Below, one piece after another: positions 11,582 through 22,756 of a DNA stretch of 64,000 nucleotides. Every line of letters begins with the position of its first letter. Positions within the stretch are counted from its first letter, which is position 1. The DNA is taken from assembly GCA_039654915.1 (NCBI GenBank), contig CM077593.1, positions 42,254,501 through 42,318,500 of the forward strand. Reading direction: 5' to 3'. A program made the translations under genes and the position numbers. The stretch is from Aquilaria yunnanensis. Taxonomy: Eukaryota > Streptophyta > Magnoliopsida > Malvales > Thymelaeaceae. The notes under the pieces were generated by a model. The model saw only the letters and a program-made list of their open reading frames with translations, was not told the DNA's origin and did no database searches.

Positions 11582-13363
11582 TGATAGCCGAAGTGTTATC
11601 GCCCTATCCACTGACTTCGAAGAAAGAGGGAGCCAAACACATGAGGTATACGACCCCGGAAGCCCCATCGTACCAACCTCGGGAAATTACCATATCGCCT
11701 CTCCATCAGAGGACGAATGAACCAACTTCGGAAGAATAAGAACACCCCGAAGAAACAATATCACCTCGGGGAAAGGTCCTTGTTCGTTCCCCCTAAAATA
11801 TAACATCGGCTAAAGGGACCTCGGAGGAGCAATTGGCGCCACGAAGGAGTCTCTGACATATTCGCCGGTACGCACTAGACGTCGACCTCAAAGCACTATG
11901 ACAGGCCATTGCAGTCTGCACTCTGACACGCTGCGACACACTTCTCGATAAGCCACTGCCCGAGAAAGCCTGCAGGTGGCTGGCCACTCTTCGGGTCAGA
12001 GGTACGGGCGGCATCCGTCCATACACGTGTCACAATCCGAAGGGCTCATTTTCTCCTATTTATAGTAGGGGAGCTTTTTGGGGTTGACGGCTGATAGCCA
12101 AAGGCTATCGCCTCAATCTGGCCGAACACCCTGCCACAACAATGGCCAGAAGAACTGGCGCTTCCCGGGAACAGGTGGAATCATGCACCTCGGGAGATAG
12201 CCGGAGAGCTCCGAGCCTTGGCACGCCAGTAGAACTTGAGGACTCTATTCGCCCCCCAAGGTTGTGAACAGCGCGCCTTCGGAAAAGTGGCACCAGACAT
12301 TGCTGCCCGAACATGATATCCCCGAAGGCGGAACCCCCTGGAACTGGGAACCCCCGAACTGAGGGTATGCTTCCCGAAGAGGCTCTGTCCGAACTAGAGG
12401 ACGACCTCGCCCAGGGACCTCGGGAGTACGGCAGGAGCATTTATGGAAGCATTTAAGGAAGCCTCTGACACGTCCCACCACAGACGTAAAACGTCGCCCT
12501 GACGCGCAGACGCCATCAGAATCACATCATGGCCTGTCTCAGCACAAGGCTCGAGGCCATCCGGTTACCAACTATCTGTCCCCTACGCCCAGAAGTTCAG
12601 GAGCATCCGACCGCACACGTGTCATGATCTGAACGGGCTAGGTATTCCTATATATACAGGAAATAAATACTTGACAAGAGGTTGGTTGGCCGGAGATACA
12701 GCTCCCACACTCTGAGAAAATACCAGGCGAGACTTTTCTGCCTTTCTCGTTGAGCTAGTGACTTTCTCCTTTTTACCGGCCACCACTGACTTGGGCGTCG
12801 GAGGCTCCCCCCCCCCCCCCCCCCCCCGGAAAAACACTCCGGGGGCCTCCTAACCCTGTTTACCAGCTTTTCAGGTACTCTCCTTGGGGCGATCCACCTT
12901 CCAGGCGTTCTTCCTCCTAGAAGTCTCCTCAACAGTCATCATGACTCACAACGATGAGGCCCCAGGCCATCAACGGCTGGCTTCCCCCCCTTTTTTCTCC
13001 TCCAGACTCACCGGAAAAATGCCTCCGGCGAGATTCTTGCCCTTCTGAGCATACCAGGAAAACGCTCCCGGCAAGCCTATTTTGTGCTTACCCTTTGTCA
13101 CCTTTTAGAGACACTGACTTGGGCGTCGGAGGCTCATCCCCGGAAAACCACTCTGGGGACCTCCTGACCCCTGTTTTCTGCGCGTTTCAGGTGATGACTA
13201 CTTGGGGACATTCCCGTTTCAGGCTCTTTCCAGCACCGAAAGGCTTTCTCGGCTACTGCTATCCATCACCGGACGGCCCCGCGCGATACACTTCAGGAGG
13301 TCCTGGTTATTCCCATCGTGGAGCCACGGCGGGAACCTCTATGATGGCCACGCCACGCCATCA
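11582..13363 (+). repeat. 5' LTR of element B, interrupted by a solo LTR
   Basis: LTR sequence is 11582-12091 and 12978-13363, interrupted by the solo LTR at 12092-12972 and its duplicated target. Joined, it is 896 bp, the same length as the 3' copy at 18714-19609. U3 has CACGTG at 12024-12029 and a TATA box (TATTTATA) at 12057-12064. The stem-loop is at 13128-13164. The LTR ends GCCATCA. Confidence 0.9.
12092..12972 (+). repeat. Solo LTR of the A family nested in the B 5' LTR
   Basis: This 881-bp unit begins TGATAGCCAAAGG and ends GGCCATCA, homologous to the LTRs of element A. It is flanked by perfect ACGGC duplications (12087-12091 and 12973-12977), and the uninterrupted target sequence is seen in the B 3' LTR. 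No internal region is present, so LTR-LTR recombination removed it. It has CACGTG at 12616-12621, TATATATA at 12649-12656, and an expanded run of 21 C at 12807-12827 within the stem-loop. Confidence 0.92.
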
Positions 13364-13411
13364 TTTCTATGATGGCCACGCCACGCCATCTTTTGGCGCC
13401 ATCTGTGGGAA
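13337..13411 (+). repeat. Duplicated LTR terminus and PBS of element B
   Basis: The last ~25 bases of the LTR (CTATGATGGCCACGCCACGCC...) occur at about 13338-13362 and again at 13367-13390. The primer site TGGCGCCATCTGTGGGAA (13394-13411) comes only after the second copy. The 3' LTR has one copy, so the extra one lies between LTR and PBS. The PBS start resembles the tRNA-Asp type (TGGCGCCGT) used by Tat elements. Confidence 0.75.
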
Positions 13412-15160
13412 CTTTTCCAGGAAGCCGTGGTTGAAAATCTCGGCGTTCTAAGGACAAAGGCTCCCTGAGGCCCCTGTCCGCGCCGGAAATCCGCCCGGCG
13501 GTCGAACAATTAAGCGCGGGGACTTCCCGTCCCGGAGATGATTCCTCCTCTGGATATCGCCGTGGTCGAAGTAAGTGCGGCGGGTAGACCAAAGATGGTC
13601 ATGTGCAAATTCGAGCCGCAGTCCCCTCTCTCAATCCTTTTGACGAAAGAAGTAGTGGTGATCCAAGAGTTCAGGGGTAGAAACAAAGAGCAGTGGGATG
13701 AGTATCCAAAGGGTGCGCTTCCCTGCGGAACATGATGGGCGAAAAACGCAGGGTTGGTGCTACCCAGACCTTCCCGTCGAAAGAGTTCGGGCCAAAGAAA
13801 GGTTGTTGCTCCCCCGGCAGCAACACCGAAGCCACTACCCTGAAAAGACGCCTACGCTTTGATATTAAACAGGCAAAAGGCTATGATCCTACTCCAACGG
13901 ACACATTACTATCGTCCAAAAATGAGCCGCCTCGGCGCGACGTCAGGAGGAATAGGGTAATCGGGCAAGTGCACCAAACTTCAAAGATATTACATCGCGC
14001 ACGAGCCTAGAGGGGCAATATAGCCCCAGGCACTAGCAGACTATTACCGAAATTCCAGAAACAGAAAAAGTGCAATCCAACGAGGACCGAATATAGATGG
14101 AATCAGAAGGAACCCCCTGCCGAAGAAATCCCATGCGCAAAAAACAATGCAGCGCGGGAATGGTACCTCGGTGGCCCGGGGATAGGGAAGTCACCTGACT
14201 TAGCATATTCGGTTAATGAAGTGTTGGACCACCCAAGCTCGGCATTGGCTAGGAATGAAAACATAGGACAAAGGAAGGAAGAATCGCATGAAAAGGCATC
14301 TCCCATGAGGCCCGAAAAACCCTCACGAAGTGGTGAAGAATGCAAAAAATGCCCTGCAAAGTGGCATCTCCCAGGAAGCCTGAAAAATCTTTATGAAATG
14401 GTGGAAAGTACAGAAAACATTCCAGACAGTCTTCCTTGATTGAAGAAGAAGGATATCGGTAGGGAAGCTCAAAAAGGCATCAGCAGAAAGAGGTGCAGAA
14501 TAGCGCGCAAAAAAGAGGTGCGAGCAAAAATGCGTCCAAAAAAGGACGAGAATGGCCAAAAATGCACCAGCACCCAAAAGACTGCCTTCAGAATAAAACA
14601 CCCGAAAGACTCCCGTAGGAGTAGGTAACCCCGAGAGACCGCCCTCAGCCCTCTACAAAAAAGGCCAAATACGGTCCATTGCTAACAACGCCTGAAGTAC
14701 AACGCTAGGAGAAAGCAGTAAACTACTCCGTTTCGCGAGATAAGACAGAACCCCTACTGATTAAACAAGCAAAAGGTATACAAAAGCCTGCTTGAAGGAA
14801 CATGACGTACGAAGATGGCATATTATTGCCGGTAGCATAATAGCTTCAGTCCCTAGACGAAGGAGACCAAAAAAGTTCGTCACTAGCCCCGGAGTGGAAT
14901 TACATTTTGGTCCACCAGCTTAGTTCTGAAGTAACAAGCAAGTGGAGCCCCCGAATAGAATTGTACACGAGGGACTACCAAAAAATTAGGGGAAGCAAAG
15001 GGGAGGAGGTCCAGAATGGCCGAGAAAATTCCTTGTGGGAATAATCAGACAAACTTCCCGAAAAATCACGGGGAGAGAAAACCTTCTTACTCGCCTGCAA
15101 AGACCAGTGCCCACTGGGAGCAATACAGTTACCGAGTGAAGCGCAAGAATTCGATGAAAG

Positions 15161-15700
15161 GAAGAACAAGCTCGGGAGGGGATGCTCGGTGAAGGAAAAA
15201 ATAGCCTCGTATTGGGGAACCAAATTCGAGCCACTCCCCGAAGCATGAACGGGCTCAGGAGAAGTGTTTTCCCTGAAAAAGATGGCCGTGATGGCAAAAT
15301 TGCGCCGAACGCCAAAAAGAGACCTCGTTCTCCGAAAAGCCAAAACAGAACCCCGAGAACTACCTCAGGGGAGAACTTTGGCCACTAGGAAACAGGACCT
15401 CGCTTCTCGGTTTGACGACTGAAATCGACCAGATAGCCAAACATCCATGGAAGAACAAGCTCGGAAGGGATGCTCGGTAAAGGAAAAATAGCCTCGTATT
15501 GGGGAACCAAATTCGACCCACCCGCCGAAGCATGAACAAGCTCAGGAGAAGTGTTTTCTCCGTAAAAGATGGCCGTGAGCGCAAAATTGCGCCGAACGCC
15601 AAAAAAGAGATCTCGTTCTCCGAAAGGCCAACACAGAACCTCGAGAACTACCTCGGGAGAGAACTTCGGCGACTATGAAAAAAGGACCTCGCTTGATTCA
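15161..15700 (+). repeat. Tandem ~289-bp duplication in element B
   Basis: The anchor GAAGAACAAGCTCGG recurs at 15161 and 15450, followed in both units by GCCTCGTATTGGGGAACCAA and later by the GACCTCGTTCTCCGAAA-like word. The units are diverged and the second ends near 15700. Confidence 0.75.
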
Positions 15701-15971
15701 GGGCGAGGTCCGAAAGAGAAGATTATCAGCTTGGCAGCATCAATGGGAGAAAATTGAGAAATATCCTAGAAGAATTCTATACTTAGAATTTTATTCTATA
15801 CTTAGAATTTTTGGATGAACAAGCTATACTTAGAAAAATTTCTCTTCTCTCCTATAACAGGTCACCCGCCGAACAAAGCTGAAGCACACGTCCCCGAAGG
15901 ATATGATATGTTTTCCTTCTGGAAAAGAAAATGCATGAAGTCCATCAAAGGCAATCAACGAGGTCAAATTA

Positions 15972-16052
15972 GTGTTTGCTTGAAAAGTCTTTGTCAAATC
16001 AGAGTGGACAGACTAGTGTTCGCTTGAAAAGTCTTTGTCAAATCAGAGTGGT
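15972..16052 (+). repeat. Short tandem duplication in element B
   Basis: A unit of about 45 bp containing GCTTGAAAAGTCTTTGTCAA is present twice with one or two differences (about 15975 and 16021). A smaller triple occurrence of TATACTTAGAA lies at about 15780-15835. Confidence 0.7.
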
Positions 16053-16252
16053 CGAAAAAGCAAGATCGGCCAGCAGAAAGAGCAAGGATGGGCTTTCCAA
16101 AATCCCCTAGCCGAAAGTAGCCAGGGCAACTAGAAAACAAAAAATTGCTCAAGTAAGACAGAGCGAAGAAATGAACAAGAATCCATTAAAGAAGGTCTTT
16201 TCGTACAAGAGGAGTACAAGAAGAAGCATGAAAATGAAAAAGCCTAGGATGT

Positions 16253-17949
16253 CTAAGGATCCCCAGCGACACGAGAAGTTCCGGCTCCCGTGTCTCTAGC
16301 CGTCGCCTTCGGCGCAAGTAGAGGAACAGGTGGCAGGTTGAGGTGATCAGCTTTCGACCAAGTCCACTGAGGACCCTCGGGAATGTCCAGGGCCGCAAGA
16401 AAGGAGGTCTCGAGGTCCGGGTATCGTTGCAAAAATTGATGACGAGCTAGACAGAAGCCGTCCTGAAAGGACACCTTCGACATTTGGACGGCTTTGTCCT
16501 TGTCCACGTCGAGCAAGTCCGCCTCATTCTCAAGACCAGCAACCTCTTTCTTGAGACCCAGGACCTCCGACTTAAGATCGGCAATCCTCCTCACCAGTCC
16601 TTTTGCGTTCCTTCTCTTCAACGCACTCCTCCTTAGAAAATAGACCCTGGCTTGAAGAGCTGCTTTTTCGGCAAGAGTTTTTTTCAGAAGGGCAGCTTCT
16701 TCTTATTTCTCCTTCTGAATAACCTGATTGGCCGAAGTCAAGTGCCCAACCTCCTCGCCAAGGTCCTGCATTTTGCGGGAAAAATCCTTCAAGAGGTCCG
16801 ATTGGCCTATTAGGAACTCATCCCGGAGCTGAGCCACCTTCTCCCTGGCTATGCGCCTCAACTCGACATTAGCTATGTCTGAGTTAATACAGAAAAGCCT
16901 GGCCTTCTCCAATTCGCTGTCAACCCGAGCTCGGGCAGAAGACTACTCCGCCGCCCAAAGTCGGAGGTGCTCACTATACCCGAAAAGCTGCGAAGAAGAA
17001 AGAGAAAAATCCTCAGTAAAAGCAGCATAAAGGAAGGCAAAACACTTGGGCAAAAAAGAGAAGGCCAAAAAGATCACCTGAGCGGCGTGCTCAGAAACTC
17101 TAGCAGCGAGGATATCCCCAGAAGCACACTCCTCGGCAACGGCCTTGGAAGAAGCCTCGGTAAGAACACCCCTCGCCATCTGGGGAGCCATCTCTTGGCA
17201 ATCCCTGGAGAACAAGTTCATGTCCTCCGTGAAAGACCAAAACGGCTCCCTCGAAACCTCGTCTTTCGGGAGAAGGGAGTCCCGGAGAGCCCGTCTTCGG
17301 GCATGGTCAACCATCCATTCTGAGGCCGTGCGGTCCTCTACAAAAATGGAATGGTGCAAGTCAGGAAGGGCTCCCTGGATACACAAGTCATGAGGGAGGA
17401 GGTGTCAAAAAGGAATTCGACGCAAACCTGGCGCAACCTTAGTACCCTCCTCCACAAAAGCCGGAATATGCTTGCCTTTGTCCTTGCGACGTCTCTCCAG
17501 CCTTTTAACAGTAGGGCTCTCAGGCAGAGAGCCTAAAAGCTCCACTGACGACATAGGACTCGACGGAGTGAAAAGGGTGACTACTCCGGCCGGCACCTCG
17601 GCTGCAGCAGTATCAGCCCGAGAAGATGTCGCAGCTACTTCGGAGGGGGTAGCAACCCTGGTGGATATCGGCGTGACATCAACCATGGCGAAGGTCGCAG
17701 TAGCATCGGTGGAAGTGGCTATCCCATCGGTTGAGATAGCAACCTTGGTGGAAGTAGCAATAACTTCATCGACCTCCACCACATCCCCCGAGGGTGGAGT
17801 AAGGGCCCTCTTCTTTGACTTCTTGGCGGAAGATGGTCCACTCCCAGTAGACTTACGTCTTTTGGAACCACTTTTCTTTGCTTGTTCTCCCTTCTCTACC
17901 TGACCAAGGAAGAGACTCTTGTAGTAGGCCGCAGAATCGTCAGCCATCT
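16253..17949 (-). pseudogene. Antisense gene of element B, exons 2-4, exon 1 lost
   Basis: Exon 2 (17949-17428) starts after TTTCAG with the conserved M-A-D-D...YYKSLFLGQVEKGEQ and a basic KRRK region. Intron 2 is 17427-17338; its acceptor TTTTTGTAG differs from A but restores the frame into exon 3 (17337-17078). Exon 3 keeps EPFWSFTEDMNLFSRDC. Intron 3 is 17077-16988 and exon 4 starts at 16987. Exon 4 has in-frame stops near 16945-16943 and just below 16703, then continues as coiled-coil sequence ending with FQDGFCLARHQFLQRYPDLE near 16480-16400. The Transposase_28-like exon 1 is absent upstream. The product is probably inactive now. Confidence 0.78.
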
Positions 17950-18297
17950 CTGAAAATGGGGAAAAGCATTAGTATGAGTCCAAAAAGGCACTGAAGCTGA
18001 AAATGTGATTCCAAGAACAGTCCAAAAAGGAGCTTCAGGAAGAAAGGAAAACGTCAGCAAAAACCGAAAAAATACGACTTCAGGAGGTTGAGAAGATAAC
18101 AAAAGTTGAACGATTCCCGAGAAAGGCACTCACGAAAAGCCTTGCCAAAGTCAGGATTCCTGGATGCCGTCGTAAATAATGGCCGGAAATCGCTCTGCCG
18201 TGCAGACCGTCGCTGGAAGAGATGGAAAAGGCGAAAGAAAAAGAGAGCAAGGGCATGAGCAAAGAAAAAACAAAGGAAAAGAATGGCAGGAGGAGGC

Positions 18298-18419
18298 TTA
18301 TATAGAGCAGGTAAGGGCAACTGAAAAGGCTTCATAACTGCTGCGTGGGAATGAAACGTCACCGTAATTACCCTTCCCACACAAAAAGAAGTGCCATCCC
18401 AATTGACGCTTGCCACGTG
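18298..18419 (-). promoter_or_regulatory. Putative antisense promoter of element B
   Basis: A minus-strand TATATAA at 18304-18298 and CACGTG at 18414-18419 stand in the same order as upstream of the antisense genes in A and A2, here about 110 bp apart. The TATA box survives although exon 1 is gone. Confidence 0.5.
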
Positions 18420-18700
18420 TCGACCATCGCAAGAAACTAGGGCATGTTTTCTGACATCCTGAAGATTTGGGTGCATCCCCAGATTGACACGCCTAGTTTT
18501 GAGGCATGACAGTCCACTAATTTAAAGCATAAAAAATAAGATGGGAAATCTCGAGGACGCTGAAAGGCAGGTGTGCGACATCCGCCTGAACAAACTACGC
18601 GCTTTAAATGGCGAAGTACCTTCCTTACAAACAACATAAGCCGGATCCTCTGAAAGTGTTCCTGAAAGGACTGCAAGCCGAAGTTACACTCCGGCTTTAC

Positions 18701-18713
18701 GAAGGAGGGCATG
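18701..18713 (+). other. Polypurine tract of element B
   Basis: GAAGGAGGGCATG directly precedes the 3' LTR TGATAGCC, as in A and A2. Confidence 0.7.
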
Positions 18714-19609
18714 TGATAGCCGAAGTTTTATCGCCCTATCCACTGACTTCGAAGAAAGAGGGAGCCAAACACATGAGGTATGCGACCCCGGAAGCCTCAT
18801 CGTACCAACCTCGGGAAATTACCATATTGCCTCTCCATCAGAGGACGAATGAACCGACTTCGGAAGAATAAGAACACCCCGAAGAAACAATATCACCTCG
18901 GGGAAAGGTCCTTGTTCATTTCCCCTTAAAATATAACGTCGGCTGAAGGGTCCTTGGAGGAGCGATGGGCGCCACGAAGGAGTCTTTGACATATTCGCCC
19001 GTACGCACTAGACATCGACCTCAAAGCACTCTGATAGGCCACTGCAGTCTGTACTCTGACACGCTGCGACACACTTCTCGATAAGCCACTGCCCGAGAAA
19101 GCCTGCTGGCGGCTAGCCACTCTTCGGGTCAGAGGTACGGGCGGCATCCGTCCATACACATGTCACAATCCGAGGGGCTCATTTCCTCTTATTTATAGTA
19201 GGAGAGCTTTTTGGGGTCGACGGCTGGCTTCCCCCCCTTTTTTCTCCTCCAGACTCGCCGGAAAAATGCCTCCGGCGAGATTCTTGCCCTTCTGAGCATA
19301 CCAGGCAAATGCTCCTGACAAGCTTATTTTGTGCTTACCCTTTGTCACCATTTAGAGACACTGACTTGGGCGTCGGAGGCTCCTCCCCGGAAAACTACTC
19401 CGGGGACCTCCTGACTCCTGTTTTCTGCGCGTTTCAGGTGATGACTACTTGGGGACATTCCCATTTCAGGCTCTTTCCAGCTCCGGAAGGCTTTCTCGGC
19501 TACTGCTATCCACCACCGGATGGCCCGCGTGATACACTTCAGGAGGTCCTGGTTATTCTCGTCGTGGAGCCACGGCGGGAACCTCTATGATGGCCACGCC
19601 ACGCCATCA
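18714..19609 (+). repeat. 3' LTR of element B, 896 bp
   Basis: It runs from TGATAGCC to GCCATCA, followed by the CAAGG duplication. Compared with the 5' copy, differences are mainly transitions, and CACGTG has become CACATG at 19157-19162, a typical CpG loss. The stem-loop is at 19375-19411. Confidence 0.92.
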
Positions 19610-20300
19610 CAAGGACCAAATCTATGTGCCTAAAAAAGCAAAGCTCAGGGATGAAATACTTGAAGAAGCTCACATAAGCAAGTTGAACATCCATCCAAGA
19701 AGTCAGAAAATGTATAAAGACTTGAAGACTCACTTCTAGTGGCCAAATATGAGGAAAGACATAGTTACATATGTCTCCAAATGTGCCACATGCAAGGGGG
19801 TAAAGGTAGAGCACCAGAAGCAAGCTGGTACCCTGCAGACTCTATCTATACTAGTGAGGAAGTGGGGCAACATAACCATAAACTTTTTGACCGGTTTTCC
19901 TATGACCAAATTAAGGCATGATACAATCTGGGTCATTGTGGATAGGCTATCCAAATGTGCCCACTTCTTACCTATAAAACTCATAGATTTTATGGAGAAT
20001 TTGGCTCAAATGTATATCCAAGATATAGTGAAACTGCATGGAATACCAGATTCCATTGTATCTGATTGAGATCCAAGATTTACAGCTTGATTTTGGAGTG
20101 CTTTTCACAAAGCATTAGGTACCAAAATCCTCTTATGTACTACTTATCACCCTCAGACTGATGGGTAAACTGAAAGGGTGATACAAATACCAGAAGACAC
20201 GTTCAGGAGTTGTGTGTTGGATTTCAAGGGTAAATGGGACCAACACTTGTTATTGGTGGAATTCTCATATAATAATAGTTATCAAAGTAACATTGGCATA
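19610..20300 (+). pseudogene. Integrase of element C after the insertion, truncated
   Basis: The frame resumes at the CAAGG duplication with the zinc-binding domain (EAHISKLNIHP, CATCKGVKVEH at about 19776). The catalytic core follows with VIVDRLSKCAHFLP near 19935-19975 and a decayed D-x-x-F site near 20065. The E-containing HPQTDG region is near 20151. Stops (TAG for Trp near 19738, TGA for Arg near 20067, TGA for Trp or Gln nearby) break it. It ends around 20300 where minus-strand RT of element D begins. Confidence 0.82.
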
Positions 20301-22756
20301 ACATAAGGAATTTGTTATAAACCAAAATATCATCAAAATAACCAACAACAAGCTTGCTTAGGTAATCATGCAAAACTTGGTTCATTAGTCTCATAAAAGT
20401 GCTAGATGCATTAGTCAAACCAAATGGCATCATCAACCACTCATAAAGACCAAATTTGCTTTTAAAAGCTATTTTCCACTCATCGCCTTCCTTCATTCAA
20501 ATTTGATGGTATCCACTCTTTAAATCAATCTTTGAAAATACAGTAGAAATATACAATTCATCAAGTCTAGAAATAGGATGTCTATACTTTACAGTGATTT
20601 TGTTGACAGGCTTGTAATCCATGTATATGTGCGATGTTCCATCTTCTTTTGGCACCAAAAGTATAGGTACAGGACATGGTTTCATGCTCTCTCTCACATG
20701 GCCTTTTGCCAACAAATCCTCCTATTTCCTTTGAATTTCCTTAGCCTCCTTAGGGTTAAACCTATGTGAAGGCCTATTTAGAATAGATGCTCCAGGGACT
20801 AAGTCAATTTGATGCTCTATCCTCGAATTAGAGGCAATCCTCCTAGTTTCTTTTTGGAAAAACATCTTCAAACTCCTACAACAAAGACAAAACATCACTT
20901 GGAAGAGAAGTTAGTTCATGTATAACAATATAAGATTTCTTGTAAAGCAAAAGAAGCACTAGCCTTTGTGCTTTAAAGGCTTGTCTTAGATCTCTCATTT
21001 TTGTAATACAACACTATTTTCTTTTCTCAATTTGCCCCTATTTGATTTTACCTTGGGAATTCTCAACTCTCACTTTCCTCTTAGGTCCACTCTTCTCACC
21101 ATGTCTTTCGGTTGTTCAACTTTCCTCTCTTGTTTCTTACCATTCAAACTCTCATCTTGCCACTGAAGTTGACGTTGACCCTCCAAGACTTATTGTGGTG
21201 ATGGTAGTAAGAGTGTAACCGACCTTTTTTTTTTTTTGTGAATGATTGTGTATAGGTTCTTGTAACCATCATATGTTTCATTCTTGTCAAATTTCTATGG
21301 CCTCCCAAGTAAAATGTGACAAGGTCACATAGGAATCATATCACATAACATCTTATCTTGATAAAAACCAATCTTAAAAGGAATAAGAACTTGCCTTTGT
21401 ACCCAAATTTCTCCATGTTCATTAAGCCATTACAACTTGTAAGGTTGAGGGTGTTTATGGGTAGATAGTTGTAACTTTTCCACCAAAGTGTTGCTAGCCA
21501 CATTTGTGCAACTTCCCCTATCAATGATTATGCTACACAATTTGTCATTCACATGACACCTTATGTGGAATATGCATTCTTTTTGGTCCTCCTCTTTAAT
21601 TTGCACACTTAAGTCCCTTCTTGCAACAAGATTAAAGGCTCATTCCTGGGCACCCAATGCTACATGGTCTTCCTCCAAGGGTGACATCTTGGCCTTTTTA
21701 TCAAACCCTTCCTCATCCTCAGTTTCAAGCTCTTCTCCATCATCAATCTATAAAACTTTGCAATCCCAAGCCAAATAACCATTACTGCTATACTTATAAC
21801 ACACAAACTCCTTAGTTCTTTGAGAATTTTAAGCCATAGGGTACATTTTGTATGGAAAGTGGCCATAGGTCATTTGGAAGAGCTCTTAGCCTTAGCCCTT
21901 GAAATCTCTCTCCTTGGCTCCTTAGACATGCTACCTTTCTAATTGGCAACAAATCTTTGCATGGAATATGTTGTCCTTGTTCTTTGTATGATTTTTTTTG
22001 CCTTGGTGGCTTGGCGTAGCAAGTTAGCCATATCTACAAAATAAACTATCTCCACTTTGTTTGCAATTTTTGAATTAAGGCCATTTAAGAATCTTGCCAA
22101 AGTTCCTCATCTTCAACAACTCAAGCTCTAATGAGGGTGATCTCCAACTCTTTGTGATAATCCTCCATAAATCTACTTCCTTGGACAAATCTTTGCAACT
22201 TGTGGTTGGTCTTGGTAGTAGTAGCTAGGAACAAATCTTTTCCTCATGATAACTTTGAACTCCCTCCAAGTTCTAATGGGTTCCTTATCATTTCTCTTTC
22301 TTGAAATCACCACCTGATTCTACCATAAAAGCATAGTCAATAAAATCAACAGTGGCTAATTTTACCTTATTTTCCTTCGAGTAGTTGTGACAATCACAAA
22401 TCATCTCAACCTTTTGCTCCCACTCCCAATATGCATCTAAATCACTTTTTGCTCTCATTAGTAGGATGTCAGGCTTGATGGAGTTCATATGGTCATGTTC
22501 ATGAAGCTCCCCATTCCTTTATGGTCTAAAAGCACTCCAAGCTTCTTCTTCCTCTTCTGAATCCTCCAACTTTATTCCTTTGTCCTTCCTAAAGATAAGA
22601 TTATTCCTCTTTGCACTTGGGATGCAATGGCCTTCATAGATGCTAGGGTTTTCATCTCTCGAAGCATAGACTCTACATCATTCAACCTAAGGGTCAAACT
22701 GCTTGTGGATGTTTGGAGAGCCTCTAATAACAACCTTTTATTTTTAGGTTTCCTCT
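20300..22756 (-). pseudogene. gag-protease-RT of Ty3/gypsy element D, degenerate
   Basis: On the minus strand, Gag (about 22750-22280) has DLDAYWEWEQKVEMI and the CHNYSKENKVKLA core. A degraded zinc knuckle (YKYSSNGYLAWDC) lies near 21800-21750. Protease around 21540-21300 has IDRGSCTNVAS, where the usual DGGS is altered to DRGS, and LLGRP near 21310. RT (20790-20300) has LLAKGHVRES, KYRHPISRLDELY, a TGA for Arg after SGYHQI, and the active site YFDDILVY near 20320, then stops at the junction with C. The left end continues in kind at 3308-3925. Confidence 0.8.

Larger units (their letters stand above)
13412..16185 (+). other. Internal noncoding region of element B
   Basis: No coherent reading frame or domain is visible over 2.8 kb; short open frames such as 13538-13735, 13732-14010 and 14221-14439 have no recognisable product. 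It is rich in the words CTCGGG and CCGAA also seen in the 3' region of A. Words matching the A integrase C-terminus (GACCTCGTTCTCCGAAA) occur twice, at about 15321 and 15610. The region probably derives from a Tat 3' region after loss of gag-pol. Confidence 0.6.
11582..19609 (+). mobile_element. Non-autonomous Tat-type element B (LTRs, antisense gene, no gag-pol)
   Basis: Two 896-bp LTRs (5' copy counted without its nested insertion) flank about 5.35 kb with a Tat-style PBS and polypurine tract. No gag, RT or integrase is recognisable; only short words resembling the integrase C-terminus of A survive near 15315 and 15610. The antisense gene (exons 2-4) remains. LTRs differ at roughly 50 of 896 positions (about 5.5%, my manual count), so it is much older than A. 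It must have depended on proteins of another element, probably an A-type relative, since LTR ends, PBS and hairpin match. Confidence 0.88.
7827..20300 (+). mobile_element. Decayed Tekay-like Ty3/gypsy element C, interrupted by element B
   Basis: Gag, protease, RT, RNase H and integrase follow in the normal Ty3 order on the plus strand, with 8.0 kb of element B inserted at 11582-19609. The integrase stops abruptly around 20290-20300 and minus-strand RT of element D begins, so the integrase C-terminus, any chromodomain and the 3' LTR are missing. Wording in the RT-integrase region resembles Tekay/Del chromoviruses; that assignment rests on family knowledge. Many stops make it inactive. Confidence 0.75.

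Noticed and set aside
13538..14628. Short plus-strand frames in element B as a residual gag
   Set aside because: None shows the Gag core, zinc finger or protease motifs present in element A, and their order and frames do not match.
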